DNA of 64,000 bases from NCBI RefSeq assembly GCF_011250635.1, contig NZ_JAANNP010000001.1, positions 173,085 through 237,084 on the forward strand, read 5' to 3'. The notes under the pieces were generated by a model. It was not told the DNA's origin and ran no database searches. It saw only the letters and a program-made list of their open reading frames with translations. Of this stretch, positions 27,279 to 35,619 are shown one piece after another (position 1 is the stretch's first letter; every line of letters starts with the position of its first letter). The position numbers were made by a program, and so were the translations under genes. The stretch is from Motilibacter deserti. Lineage in GTDB: Bacteria > Actinomycetota > Actinomycetes > Motilibacterales > Motilibacteraceae.

Positions 27279-27395
27279 GTGACCGAGGGCGACTCCCCCG
27301 CGCTGTGGCAGGGCGGCTGGGCGTCGATCGCCCTCTTGGTGCTCGCCGCCGTGCTCATCGGCTGGGTGATTGCCCGCGGCCGCCGCCGACGCTGA
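27279..27395 (+). CDS. 38-aa single-TM protein at end of carotenoid operon
   Basis: GTG 27279 begins ten bases after the CrtD-like stop. The product has a short acidic start, one TM helix (WASIALLVLAAVLIGWVIA) and a basic RGRRRR end, so an N-out/C-in topology is expected. GGCGG lies upstream. Possibly a small membrane partner of the carotenoid enzymes; no family recognised. Confidence 0.5.
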   Translation: MTEGDSPALWQGGWASIALLVLAAVLIGWVIARGRRRR

Positions 27396-27426
27396 CGCGC
27401 GCCGAGCCCCGGCCAGCCCGGATGCG

Positions 27427-28167
27427 TCAGGGCGCCGTACGGAAGTCCTCGCCCGTCACCAGGGGCGGCGGGTCCAGGGGCTCGACGACCTCGGCCGTGA
27501 CGACCTCCTCGGCCGGCACCACGGGCTCGACGGGCTCCATCGCGACGACCTCGTCGTCGGAGCCGCCGGACTTCTTCGTCACCGCCGCGGCCGCGACGCC
27601 CGCGCCCACCACCGCCGCCGCACCGGCGATCACGGCCTTGGGTGACACCCCGGCCTTGCCGGAGTCCTCCTGGGTGTCCGCGGCGGCGTCGATCCCCACG
27701 TCACCGACGTCCATCGTCTCGTTCACGGAGCCGCGCCAGCCCTCGGACGCGCCCTTCTCCTCGATGTAGGCCTTGAACTTCTCCAGGTCCGAGACCGCCT
27801 GCCGCTCCACGACGTTCAGCTTGTCGCCGACGCTCTCGACGAGGCCCTCGGGCTCGTACTCCAGGTGCAGCGTCACCCGGGTCTTGGCCGGCCCGATCGG
27901 CACGAACGTCACCTGCCCGGCGTTCGTCGCACCCTCTGTCGCGGCCCAGGCGACCTTCTCATCGGGCAGCTGCTGCAGGATCTCGGCCTGCCACTCGCGG
28001 CGTACGCCGGCGATCTCGGCGACCCAGCTCAGGCGCCGGTCGTCCAGCTGCTGCACGGAGGTCACCCCGCCCATGAAGCGCGGGAACTCCTCGAACTGCG
28101 TCCAGGCGTTGTAGGCGGTGCTGATCGGCACCGCGACCTCGATCGACTTCTCGACCGTCGTCGTCAT
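27427..28167 (-). CDS. SRPBCC (polyketide cyclase/START-like) protein
   Basis: 246 residues. Residues 1-150 are a START/SRPBCC ligand-binding domain (EKSIEVAVPISTAYNAWTQFEEFPRFM, RREWQAEILQQLPDEKVAWAA, TRVTLHLEYEPEGLVE, ERQAVSDLEKFKAYIE). The rest is a linker, a short Ala/Gly/Val-rich TM-like segment (AVIAGAAAVVGAGVAAAAV) and an acidic tail rich in EPVEPV. The family is common in actinobacteria without a defined ligand. Minus strand, convergent with the carotenoid operon; no direct link is evident. Confidence 0.85.
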   Translation of the reverse strand: MTTTVEKSIEVAVPISTAYNAWTQFEEFPRFMGGVTSVQQLDDRRLSWVAEIAGVRREWQAEILQQLPDEKVAWAATEGATNAGQVTFVPIGPAKTRVTLHLEYEPEGLVESVGDKLNVVERQAVSDLEKFKAYIEEKGASEGWRGSVNETMDVGDVGIDAAADTQEDSGKAGVSPKAVIAGAAAVVGAGVAAAAVTKKSGGSDDEVVAMEPVEPVVPAEEVVTAEVVEPLDPPPLVTGEDFRTAP

Positions 28168-28407
28168 GGCAATCCTCTCCTCGCCCTCGTGGCTCGGGGG
28201 CTGTTACCCGGCGCCCGGGGGCTCACGCCTGTCGGGCCGTGCCAGGCAGGGCTGTACGCACGCGCTTTCGGCGGTACGGTCCGGGCACGGTCACCGACAG
28301 GAGCGCTCGTGGCCGAGCCCCGCGGGAGCGCTTCTCGCCGACGCGTCCGAGGAGGAGTGGCGGCGGCTGCGCGCGGCGGAGGGGCGAACGACGTAGCGCG
28401 CGGGGGC

Positions 28408-29286
28408 CTACAGGTCCAGCTGGTACTCGTAGGTCGTGTGCGTCGGGCGGTAGCCGAGCTCGTCGTTGATCCGCATCATGTGGACGTTGGACTCCGCGGT
28501 GTCGGTCAGCAGCCCGGCGAGGCCGGGGTGCCGGTCGCGCGCGATGCGGATCGAGGCGGCCTTGACCCAGCGGCCGAGCCCGCGCCCGCGGTGCGCGCGC
28601 ACGACGGCGGTCCCGTAGTGCTGCCCGTCGCCCGTCCCCGTGCCCGGCACCACGAGCTCGGTGAAGCCGGCCACCGAGCCGTCCGCCTCGCAGACCGCCG
28701 CCACCGTGTGCAGGACGTCGCCGCGCCGCTCGATCGCCTCGGCAGCCGCGCGTACCCGATCGGCGTCCCAGCTGACGGTGCCGAAGTCCGCTTCGCTCAT
28801 CGGCATGTCGTCCATCGCCGAGCGGGCGGCCGTGAACGCTCCGAGCAGGGCGTCCGGGGCCGTCCCCTCCCACGAGACCAGCCGGTAGCCCTCGTGCGGA
28901 CGGGCGTAGACGGCGTCGATCCGGGCGAAGTCGGCCTCGTCCATGGCGAGCCGGGCGTAGACGAGCGTGAGGACGCGCCGGAGCCCACGTGCCGCGCAGA
29001 ACGCGTCGGCCGGCGACCCCTCCTGCGCCTGGGCCAGCAGCCGGGTGCGGCCGTCGGCCCGGGCGGCGTCGGCCGCCGCGGCGAGCAGCGCGGTGCCGAC
29101 GCCCCGGCGGCGCTCGGCCGGGTGCACCGTGACCGCCACCTCCGCGACGTGCGCCTGGCCAGGCCCGGGGAAGAGCCGGAGGAAGGCCGATCCGAGCGGG
29201 ACGTCGGCGTCGTCGGTCGCGAGCCAGGCGAGGCGGCGGACCGCGCCCGGCGCGGGGTCGGCCAGCTCGGTCAGTCGGAACGCCAC
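28408..29286 (-). CDS. Tandem-GNAT acetyltransferase
   Basis: 292 residues holding two GNAT folds. The N-terminal domain has the acetyl-CoA loop AERRRGVGTALLAAAADAAR; the C-terminal one has RAHRGRGLGRWVKAASI followed by a TDTAESNVHMMRINDELGY region typical of actinobacterial mycothiol-synthase-like double GNATs. Substrate unknown. GTG 29286 chosen; the frame is open further upstream but the added residues do not extend the fold. Divergent from the glycoside hydrolase gene. Confidence 0.85.
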   Translation of the reverse strand: MAFRLTELADPAPGAVRRLAWLATDDADVPLGSAFLRLFPGPGQAHVAEVAVTVHPAERRRGVGTALLAAAADAARADGRTRLLAQAQEGSPADAFCAARGLRRVLTLVYARLAMDEADFARIDAVYARPHEGYRLVSWEGTAPDALLGAFTAARSAMDDMPMSEADFGTVSWDADRVRAAAEAIERRGDVLHTVAAVCEADGSVAGFTELVVPGTGTGDGQHYGTAVVRAHRGRGLGRWVKAASIRIARDRHPGLAGLLTDTAESNVHMMRINDELGYRPTHTTYEYQLDL

Positions 29287-29444
29287 ACGTGCTCCTGTCC
29301 GTCGAGGGGGCGGGGACACGCAGTCTCCCGCGCCCGCCGCGCCGCGCAACGCAGGCACGGGCCCGGCGCGTCCTGACAGGTATCGTCGAAACGCCGACGA
29401 CCCGCACGAGCCCGCCCGCTGCATCGGAAGGACCCGCTCCGTCT

Positions 29445-31079
29445 ATGCGCCTGCCCCGGCTGCCCAAGGCATCGTCGCTCTCCCTGTCGTCGCTCTCCCT
29501 GTCCAAGCTGCGCCGGCCGACCCTGCCCGGCAAGCGGTCGACGCAGGCCGTGGTGGCCGGAGGCGTGGCGGTGCTGCTCGCGGCGGGCACGGTCGTCACC
29601 GTGGGGCTCACCACCGGCGGTGACTCCGACACGGTGGGCCTGGAGTCCCCGATCTCGCTGACGCCCGGCTGGCTGACCGACCCCGAGACCGGCCTGCTCA
29701 AGGGCGCCACCGGCCTGCCGGAGTACCCCGTCCCGACCGTCCCGGTCCCCGTCGCCCCACCTGCGACCCCGGCGGCCCCGGGGCTGCCCGCCCCGGTCGT
29801 GCCTTCGCTGCCCGCGGTGCCGACCCCGTCGACCGCACCGTCGGCACCGTCCGCGACGACGGGCTCCGGCGGGTCGGGCGGCGCCACCGCCACCCCGACG
29901 CCTACGCTGCCGGCCTCCGAGGACGTGTCCCCTCCGCTCGCGACCGGGCGCACGCTGCCCACGTCGCTGTTCGGGCTGCACGCTTCGGGGCTGGGCGACG
30001 GCAAGGCGCCCGCCACCGAGTACGGCGCCGTCCGGCTCTGGGACAGCGGCACCACCTGGCGGCAGATCGAGCCGGCGAACGACAAGTGGGACTGGACGCG
30101 GCTGGACAAGGCGGTCGCGACCGCGCGTCGTGACGGCGCCCGACCGCTGCTCGTCCTCGGCCAGACCCCGGAGTGGGCCGCCGCGAACCCGGGCGCACAG
30201 TCCTTCTACGGGGCGGGCGCGAGCTCGCCGCCGCGCAACAACGGCGAGTGGGTGGAGTACGTCAAGGCGGTCGCCACCCGCTACAAGGGCAAGATCACCG
30301 AGTACGAGATCTGGAACGAGCCCAACGTCACGGACTTCTGGCGCGGCACAGAGGCCCAGCTCGTCACCCTCGCGCGGCTCGCCCACGACACGATCAAGGC
30401 CGTCGACCCGGGCGCGACCGTCACCACGCCGAGCTTCGTGGTCCGCCGACCCGCGCAGCAGGCCTGGCTGACGCGCTACCTCGTCGCGGGGGGCGCCGAC
30501 TCCGCCGACGTCGTCAACGTGCACATCTACCCGGACTCCTCCGGCACGCCGGAGACCATGCTGAAGCTGTACGCGGAGGTCCGGGCGCGCCTGGACCGCC
30601 GCGACGTCTCGCTGCCGGTCTGGAACACCGAGGTCAACTACGGCCTGCCGACCGGCGGGACCACTGCTCCGCTGCAGCTGCCGGACACCGCCGCCGCCGG
30701 CTACGTCGCGCGCACCTATCTGCTGACCGCCTCGCTGGGCATCTCGCGGGCCTACTGGTACATGTGGGACAACCCGCAGGTGGGCGTCGGCATGACGAGC
30801 GACGGCACCAAGCTCACGCCCGCCGGCCGGGCGTACGCGGTGGTCCGCGGCTGGCTCGCCGGCCGTGCCTTCCGGGGCTGCGCGCTCGCGATCGACGGCA
30901 CGTGGACCTGCTGGGTCGGCGGCGACCGCGTCGTCTGGAACCCCGCGAAGGCGGTGAAGCTAACCGTTCCGAGCGGCACCACCGGCGCCGTCGGGATCAA
31001 CGGCAAGGCGGTGGCCGCCAAGCCGGGGTCCTCGCTCACCGTCGGCGTCGCGCCCGTGCTGCTCAAGGACGCGGGCTGA
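29445..31079 (+). CDS. Membrane-anchored clan A glycoside hydrolase (GH39/GH5-like)
   Basis: 544 residues. Basic N-terminus with a signal anchor (VVAGGVAVLLAAGTVVTVGL, about 35-54), a long Pro/Thr/Ser/Ala-rich wall-spanning linker (~80-165), then a TIM-barrel domain. The acid/base is in EIWNEPNVTDFW and the nucleophile in LPVWNTEVNYG, the two Glu sites of clan GH-A. The substrate is a surface or environmental glycan, not further defined. ATG 29445. Its last 17 bases overlap, on the opposite strand, the end of the phosphatidyltransferase gene. Confidence 0.8.
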   Translation: MRLPRLPKASSLSLSSLSLSKLRRPTLPGKRSTQAVVAGGVAVLLAAGTVVTVGLTTGGDSDTVGLESPISLTPGWLTDPETGLLKGATGLPEYPVPTVPVPVAPPATPAAPGLPAPVVPSLPAVPTPSTAPSAPSATTGSGGSGGATATPTPTLPASEDVSPPLATGRTLPTSLFGLHASGLGDGKAPATEYGAVRLWDSGTTWRQIEPANDKWDWTRLDKAVATARRDGARPLLVLGQTPEWAAANPGAQSFYGAGASSPPRNNGEWVEYVKAVATRYKGKITEYEIWNEPNVTDFWRGTEAQLVTLARLAHDTIKAVDPGATVTTPSFVVRRPAQQAWLTRYLVAGGADSADVVNVHIYPDSSGTPETMLKLYAEVRARLDRRDVSLPVWNTEVNYGLPTGGTTAPLQLPDTAAAGYVARTYLLTASLGISRAYWYMWDNPQVGVGMTSDGTKLTPAGRAYAVVRGWLAGRAFRGCALAIDGTWTCWVGGDRVVWNPAKAVKLTVPSGTTGAVGINGKAVAAKPGSSLTVGVAPVLLKDAG

Positions 31080-31764
31080 CGGGCACGCCGCGCAGCCGGC
31101 GCCGGGCCACGACGGCCAGCTGAGCGAGCCCGACGGTCGCGAGGACGACGCCGGCCCCAGCCGCGACGGCCGCCCACTCCGGCGCCCGCGAGGCGTCCAG
31201 GCCGGCGGCCACGCACCCGGCGCACACCACCACCACCCGGCTCGGCCGCTCCCACACGGTGACCACGCCGATGTCCGCCATGCCGCCGGCGGCCGCGCGG
31301 GCGCGCAGGTACTCCGCGGTGTAGGTCAGCAGCACGGCGGCCACGACGAGCGGCCACGGCGCGCCGAGCAGCCCGAGGGAGAGCAGGAACGCGCAGTCGG
31401 TCAGCCGGTCGGCGACGCTGTCGAGGACGTGCCCCCACCGGCTCGCCCGGTCCGTGAGCACCGCGACGGCTCCGTCGAGGCCGTCGGCGACGGCCACGGC
31501 GATCGCCCCGAGCGCGGCCAGCAAGGGCCAGCCGGATCCCGCCGCGGCGGCCGCCGGCACGCCGAGCGAGACCGCAACCCCGAGGCCGGTGACCGCGTCC
31601 GGCGGCACCCGGGCCGCCGCGAGCGGCCGCGCCAGGGCGTACGTGAGCGTCAGCCAGCCGCGCACGACCCGTGAGCGGCCCGGGTCGTAGCCGCCGTGCA
31701 GCGCCGCCCAGCGGGCGAGGTAGCCCTCACGGGTGGGCAGCGCGTCCCGTCGGCTCGGCCGCAC
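31063..31764 (-). CDS. CDP-alcohol phosphatidyltransferase family membrane protein
   Basis: 233 residues, about six TM helices. The family motif D-x2-D-G-x2-A-R-x8-G-x3-D-x3-D is present except that the Arg is Val: ADGLDGAVAVLTDRASRWG then HVLDSVAD. All four Asp residues are kept. Arg normally contacts the CDP-alcohol phosphate, so activity may be altered; the substrate is unknown. GTG 31764 lies eight bases after the metF stop, with no Shine-Dalgarno, implying coupling to metF. Its 3' end overlaps the glycoside hydrolase gene by 17 bp. Confidence 0.8.
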   Translation of the reverse strand: MRPSRRDALPTREGYLARWAALHGGYDPGRSRVVRGWLTLTYALARPLAAARVPPDAVTGLGVAVSLGVPAAAAAGSGWPLLAALGAIAVAVADGLDGAVAVLTDRASRWGHVLDSVADRLTDCAFLLSLGLLGAPWPLVVAAVLLTYTAEYLRARAAAGGMADIGVVTVWERPSRVVVVCAGCVAAGLDASRAPEWAAVAAGAGVVLATVGLAQLAVVARRRLRGVPVSPRP

Positions 31765-31772
31765 GACGACGG

Positions 31773-32777
31773 CTAGCGGCGGGCGAGCCCGAGCGCGGAG
31801 TAGACCTCGCGGGTCGCCGTCGAGCGGTTGAGCGTGTAGAAGTGCAGCCCCGGCGCGCCGCCGTCGAGCAGCCGCTGGCCCAGCTCGGTGAGGATCTCGA
31901 CGCCGACCTTGCGCACGGCCTCGGGGTCGTCCTCGACCGCGTGCAGCCGCTCGGCGAGGGCCGCCGGGAACGCGGCCCCCGAGAGGACCGACATGCGCTC
32001 GATCTGCTTCACGTTGGTCACCGGCATCAGGCCCGGGACGATCGGGATGCTCGCGCCGAGCTGCTCGACGCGCTCGACGAGCCGGAAGTAGTCCGCCGGG
32101 TCGAAGAAGAACTGGGTGACCGCGAACTCCGCGCCCGCCTCGGCCTTCGCGGCGAGGACCCGGGCGTCCGCCTCGAGGTCGGCCGCCTCGGGGTGCTTCT
32201 CCGGGAAGGCGGCCACGCCGACCGAGAAGTCCCCGAGCTCCTTGAGCAGGGTGACGAGCTCGGAGGCGTACGCCATGCCCTCCGGGTGCGGCTCCCACGC
32301 CGTGCCGGCGCCGGCGGGCGGGTCGCCACGCAGCGCCAGCACGTTGCGGATGCCTGCGTCGGCGTACTGGCCGATGACCGAGCGCACCTCCGACCGCGAC
32401 GCCCCGACGCACGTCAGGTGGGCCATCGGCAGGAGCGTGGTCTGCTCGGCGATCCGTCGCGTGATGCGCACGGTGCGGTCGCGGGTCGAGCCGCCGGCCC
32501 CGTAGGTCACCGACACGAAGGTGGGCCGCAGCGGCTCCAGCTCGCGGATCGCGGTGAAGAGCTGGCGCTCGCCCTCGTCGGTCTTCGGCGGGAAGAACTC
32601 GAAGGAGAAGGAAGGCACACCGGAGCGGAGCAGGGCGCCGACGCGCCGCTCGGCCCGGCCGACGACGGCGGGCGGGCGCGTGGCCCCGGTCCGTGGCTCG
32701 GCTGGCAGCTCCACAGGCGGCGTCGTCGTCGGGACGGGAGCCGGCGACGCGGGCACGGCGGGTGTTCCAGGGGCCAC
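31773..32777 (-). CDS. metF: Methylenetetrahydrofolate reductase
   Basis: 334 residues; cytosolic FAD enzyme making 5-methyl-THF for methionine synthesis. TIM-barrel motifs: SFEFFPPKTDEGERQL, FVSVTYGAGGSTRDRT, AHLTCVGASRSEV, NVLALRGDPP, FAVTQFFFD, PIVPGLMPV and GLHFYTLNRS at the C-terminus, all conserved in MetF. The first ~40 residues are a Pro/Ala/Thr-rich extension not needed for the fold. GTG 32777 is leaderless (TAACCT six bases upstream). Divergent from the GGPP synthase, an arrangement also found in mycobacteria (Rv2172c/Rv2173). Confidence 0.95.
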   Translation of the reverse strand: MAPGTPAVPASPAPVPTTTPPVELPAEPRTGATRPPAVVGRAERRVGALLRSGVPSFSFEFFPPKTDEGERQLFTAIRELEPLRPTFVSVTYGAGGSTRDRTVRITRRIAEQTTLLPMAHLTCVGASRSEVRSVIGQYADAGIRNVLALRGDPPAGAGTAWEPHPEGMAYASELVTLLKELGDFSVGVAAFPEKHPEAADLEADARVLAAKAEAGAEFAVTQFFFDPADYFRLVERVEQLGASIPIVPGLMPVTNVKQIERMSVLSGAAFPAALAERLHAVEDDPEAVRKVGVEILTELGQRLLDGGAPGLHFYTLNRSTATREVYSALGLARR

Positions 32778-32783
32778 GAGGGG

Positions 32784-32789
32784 AGGTTA
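32784..32789 (-). promoter_or_regulatory. -10 element (TAACCT) of metF, leaderless
   Basis: Six bases before GTG 32777 on the minus strand. Confidence 0.5.
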
Positions 32790-32825
32790 CCGGCGGCAGG
32801 ACCTGCCGAGTCAGGATTGCTGTCC

Positions 32826-32831
32826 TAGGCT
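32826..32831 (+). promoter_or_regulatory. -10 element (TAGGCT) of carotenoid core operon
   Basis: About 84 bases upstream of the GGPP synthase GTG at 32915, so this transcript would have a real leader with AGGAGG at 32905-32910. Confidence 0.4.
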
Positions 32832-32914
32832 CGTGGCGACGTGTCGGGGCGTCGGCCCCGCCGGCGACCCCCGACGAAGCGCCCGTCGCGAGACGGCGAC
32901 CTCCAGGAGGCCTT

Positions 32915-34099
32915 GTGGCGACCACGGCGCCAGAGTCGATGCCGGCCGGGCCGCTCGGAGGCCCGGCCGGCGGCCCGACCGGCACGGGTGGCACGGGTGG
33001 CGCTGTGGGGCCCGTCGCGGACGGTGCGAGCCCGCTCGACGTCGAGGGGCTGCGCACGCGCGTCGGCACCGCGTTGACCGGCTTCTTCGCCACGCAGTCC
33101 GAGTGCCTCGAGGAGGTCGGCAGCGACCTCGCCCCGGTCCTCGCCGCCGCCCAGGCGTTCCTCGAGAGCGGCAAGCGGCTGCGCCCCGCCTTCGCCTACT
33201 GGGGCTGGCGCGGGGCCGGCGGGCCGGACAACGACGCGATCGTCAACGCCGCCTCCTCGCTGGAGCTGCTGCACGCCTGCGCGCTGGTGCACGACGACGT
33301 CATGGACGACAGCGACACCCGCCGCGGGCAGCCCTCGGTGCACAAGCGCTTCGCCGCCCGGCACGCCGAGGCCGGCTGGCACGGCGAGCCGGACGGGTTC
33401 GGGCTCGCCTCGGCCGTCCTGCTCGGGGACATGTGCCTGGTGTGGGCGGACCAGATGCTGTGGACCAGCGGCCTGGGCCAGGACGCGCTGCAGCGGGCGC
33501 AGCCGCTCTACGACCGCATGCGCATCCAACTGATGGCCGGGCAGTACCTCGACGTCCTCGAGCAGGCCCGCGGCTCGCAGTCGGTGGAGAGCTCGCTGCG
33601 CGTCGCCCGGTTCAAGAGCGCCAAGTACACCGTCGAAGGGCCGCTGCTGCTCGGTGCCGCGCTGGCCGGGGCGGGCCACGCGACCATGTCCGCCTACACC
33701 GCGTACGGCGTGCCGATCGGCGAGGCCTTCCAGCTGCGCGACGACGTGCTCGGCGTCTTCGGCGACCCGGCCGAGACCGGCAAGCCAGCCGGGGACGACC
33801 TGCGCGAGGGCAAGCGGACCGTGCTCGTGGCCGAGGCCGTGGCCGCCGCCTCCTCCGCGCAGCGCGAGCTGGTAGACCGGCTGCTGGGCGACCCGGCGCT
33901 GGACGCGCAGGGCGTGGAGCGGCTGCGCGAGGTGATCGTCGAGACCGGGGCGCTGGACCGGACGGAGAGCCTGATCGCGCAGCGCCGGGACACGGCGCTC
34001 GAGGCGCTCGCGACCGCCGAGGAGTCCGGGCTCGTCGCCCGGTCCACCGCCCACGTGCTGCGCGCGCTGGCCGTCGCCGCCACCGCGCGCCGGGTCTGA
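32915..34099 (+). CDS. crtE: Geranylgeranyl diphosphate synthase (polyprenyl synthetase)
   Basis: 394 residues. Elongates allylic diphosphates with IPP to the C20 precursor of phytoene. First Asp-rich motif LVHDDVMDDSDTRRG, second FQLRDDVLGVFGDP; SGKRLRPAFAYWG binds IPP. The N-terminal ~40 residues are Gly/Pro/Thr-rich and outside the fold. GTG 32915 follows AGGAGG. First gene of an operon with crtI (11-bp gap) and crtB (nine-bp gap), and divergent from metF. Chain length (C20 versus other) is inferred from the crtI/crtB context. Confidence 0.92.
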   Translation: MATTAPESMPAGPLGGPAGGPTGTGGTGGAVGPVADGASPLDVEGLRTRVGTALTGFFATQSECLEEVGSDLAPVLAAAQAFLESGKRLRPAFAYWGWRGAGGPDNDAIVNAASSLELLHACALVHDDVMDDSDTRRGQPSVHKRFAARHAEAGWHGEPDGFGLASAVLLGDMCLVWADQMLWTSGLGQDALQRAQPLYDRMRIQLMAGQYLDVLEQARGSQSVESSLRVARFKSAKYTVEGPLLLGAALAGAGHATMSAYTAYGVPIGEAFQLRDDVLGVFGDPAETGKPAGDDLREGKRTVLVAEAVAAASSAQRELVDRLLGDPALDAQGVERLREVIVETGALDRTESLIAQRRDTALEALATAEESGLVARSTAHVLRALAVAATARRV

Positions 34100-34110
34100 G
34101 CGTCCCGCGC

Positions 34111-35610
34111 GTGCGCAAGGTCCGCGGACACACCGACCGGGTCGTCGTCGTCGGAGCCGGGCTGGCCGGCCTGTCCGCCGCGCTCCGGCTCGCCGGGGCG
34201 GGGCGGCAGGTGACGGTCGTCGAGCGCGAGGCGGTCCCCGGCGGCCGCGCCGGGCTGCGGCTCGACGGCGGCTACGCCTTCGACACCGGCCCCACGGTCC
34301 TCACCATGCCGGACCTGCTCGCCGACGCCCTCGACTGCGTGGGCGAGCGGCTGGAGGACTGGCTCGAGCTGACGCCGGTGGCGCCGCTCTACCGCGCGAC
34401 CTACGCCGACGGGTCGACGCTCGACGTCCACGCCGACGTCGACGACATGTCGGCCGAGATCGAGCGGGTGTGCGGCCCGGCCGAGGCCGCGGGCTACCGC
34501 CGCTACGTCGACTTCGTGTCTGAGCTCTACCGGCACGAGATGCGCGACTTCATCGACCGCAACATCGACTCCCCGCTCTCGCTCGTGACGCCGAGCCTGG
34601 CCCGCCTGGCGGCGATCGGCGGCTTCCGCCGCCTCGCGCCGAAGGTCGAGCAGTACCTCCGGGACGAGCGCACCCAGCGGGTCTTCTCGTTCCAGTCGAT
34701 GTACGCCGGGCTCTCCCCCTACGACGCGCTCGCGATCTACGCGGTGATCGCCTACATGGACTCCGTCGCCGGCGTCTACTTCCCCCGGGGCGGCATGCAC
34801 GCGGTCCCGCGGGCACTGGCCGCGGCGGCCGAGAAGCACGGGGTCGAGTTCCGCTACTCGACCGAGGCGACGAAGGTCGAGCTGCGCGGCGACCGCGCGG
34901 TGGCGGTCCACACCTCGCTCGGCGAGCGCATCCCCTGCGACGCGGTCGTCCTCAACCCCGACCTGCCCGTCGCCTACCGCGACCTGCTGGGGCACGAGCC
35001 CCGGCGGCTGAAGCGGCTCGCCTACTCCCCGTCGTGCTTCGTCCTGCTCGCCGGCTCCTCGGCGCGCTACGAGTCGATGGCGCACCACAACATCTCGTTC
35101 GGACACGCCTGGAAGGGCGTCTTCCGCGAGATCATCGACGAGGGGCGGCTGATGAGCGACCCGTCCTACCTCGTCACGCGGCCGACGGCGTCCGATCCGA
35201 CGCTCGCCCCCGCCGGCCGCGAGGCCTACTACGTGCTCTTCCCGACGCCGAACCTCGACGCGCCCATCGACTGGCGCGTGGAGGGCCCGCGCTACCGGGA
35301 CCGGGTCGTGGCGACCCTGGAGGAGCGTGGGCTGGACGGGTTCGGCGCCGGCATCGAGGTCGAGCACGTCACGACCCCGTTGGACTGGCAGGCCCGGGGC
35401 ATGGAGCGCGGGGCACCGTTCGCGGCGGCCCACACGTTCCTGCAGACGGGGCCGTTCCGCCCGCGCAACACGTGGGGCGCCAACGTCGTCTTCGCCGGCA
35501 GCGGCACGCAGCCCGGCGTCGGGGTGCCGATGGTGCTGATCAGCGGGAGACTGGCGGCCGAGCGGATCACCGGGCGGGACAGGGCGTACCGGTCCCGCGC
35601 TCTCCTCTGA
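34111..35610 (+). CDS. crtI: Phytoene desaturase
   Basis: 499-residue FAD-dependent desaturase that converts phytoene to lycopene or a related acyclic product. N-terminal VVVVGAGLAGLSAALRLAG, VPGGRAGLRLDGGYAFDTGP, middle FSFQSMYAGLSPYDALAIY and VYFPRGGMHAVPRAL, and C-terminal VFAGSGTQPGVGVPMVLISG are diagnostic CrtI segments. GTG 34111 chosen as the first in-frame start after the GGPP synthase stop. Co-transcribed with crtE and crtB. Confidence 0.93.
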   Translation: MRKVRGHTDRVVVVGAGLAGLSAALRLAGAGRQVTVVEREAVPGGRAGLRLDGGYAFDTGPTVLTMPDLLADALDCVGERLEDWLELTPVAPLYRATYADGSTLDVHADVDDMSAEIERVCGPAEAAGYRRYVDFVSELYRHEMRDFIDRNIDSPLSLVTPSLARLAAIGGFRRLAPKVEQYLRDERTQRVFSFQSMYAGLSPYDALAIYAVIAYMDSVAGVYFPRGGMHAVPRALAAAAEKHGVEFRYSTEATKVELRGDRAVAVHTSLGERIPCDAVVLNPDLPVAYRDLLGHEPRRLKRLAYSPSCFVLLAGSSARYESMAHHNISFGHAWKGVFREIIDEGRLMSDPSYLVTRPTASDPTLAPAGREAYYVLFPTPNLDAPIDWRVEGPRYRDRVVATLEERGLDGFGAGIEVEHVTTPLDWQARGMERGAPFAAAHTFLQTGPFRPRNTWGANVVFAGSGTQPGVGVPMVLISGRLAAERITGRDRAYRSRALL

Positions 35611-35619
35611 GGGGTGGCA

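Noticed and set aside
28168-28407. Small ORF ending near 28396 with a DASEEEWRRLRAAEG-like end
   Set aside because: No start codon or ribosome site in the frame that gives this ending; probably a chance frame.
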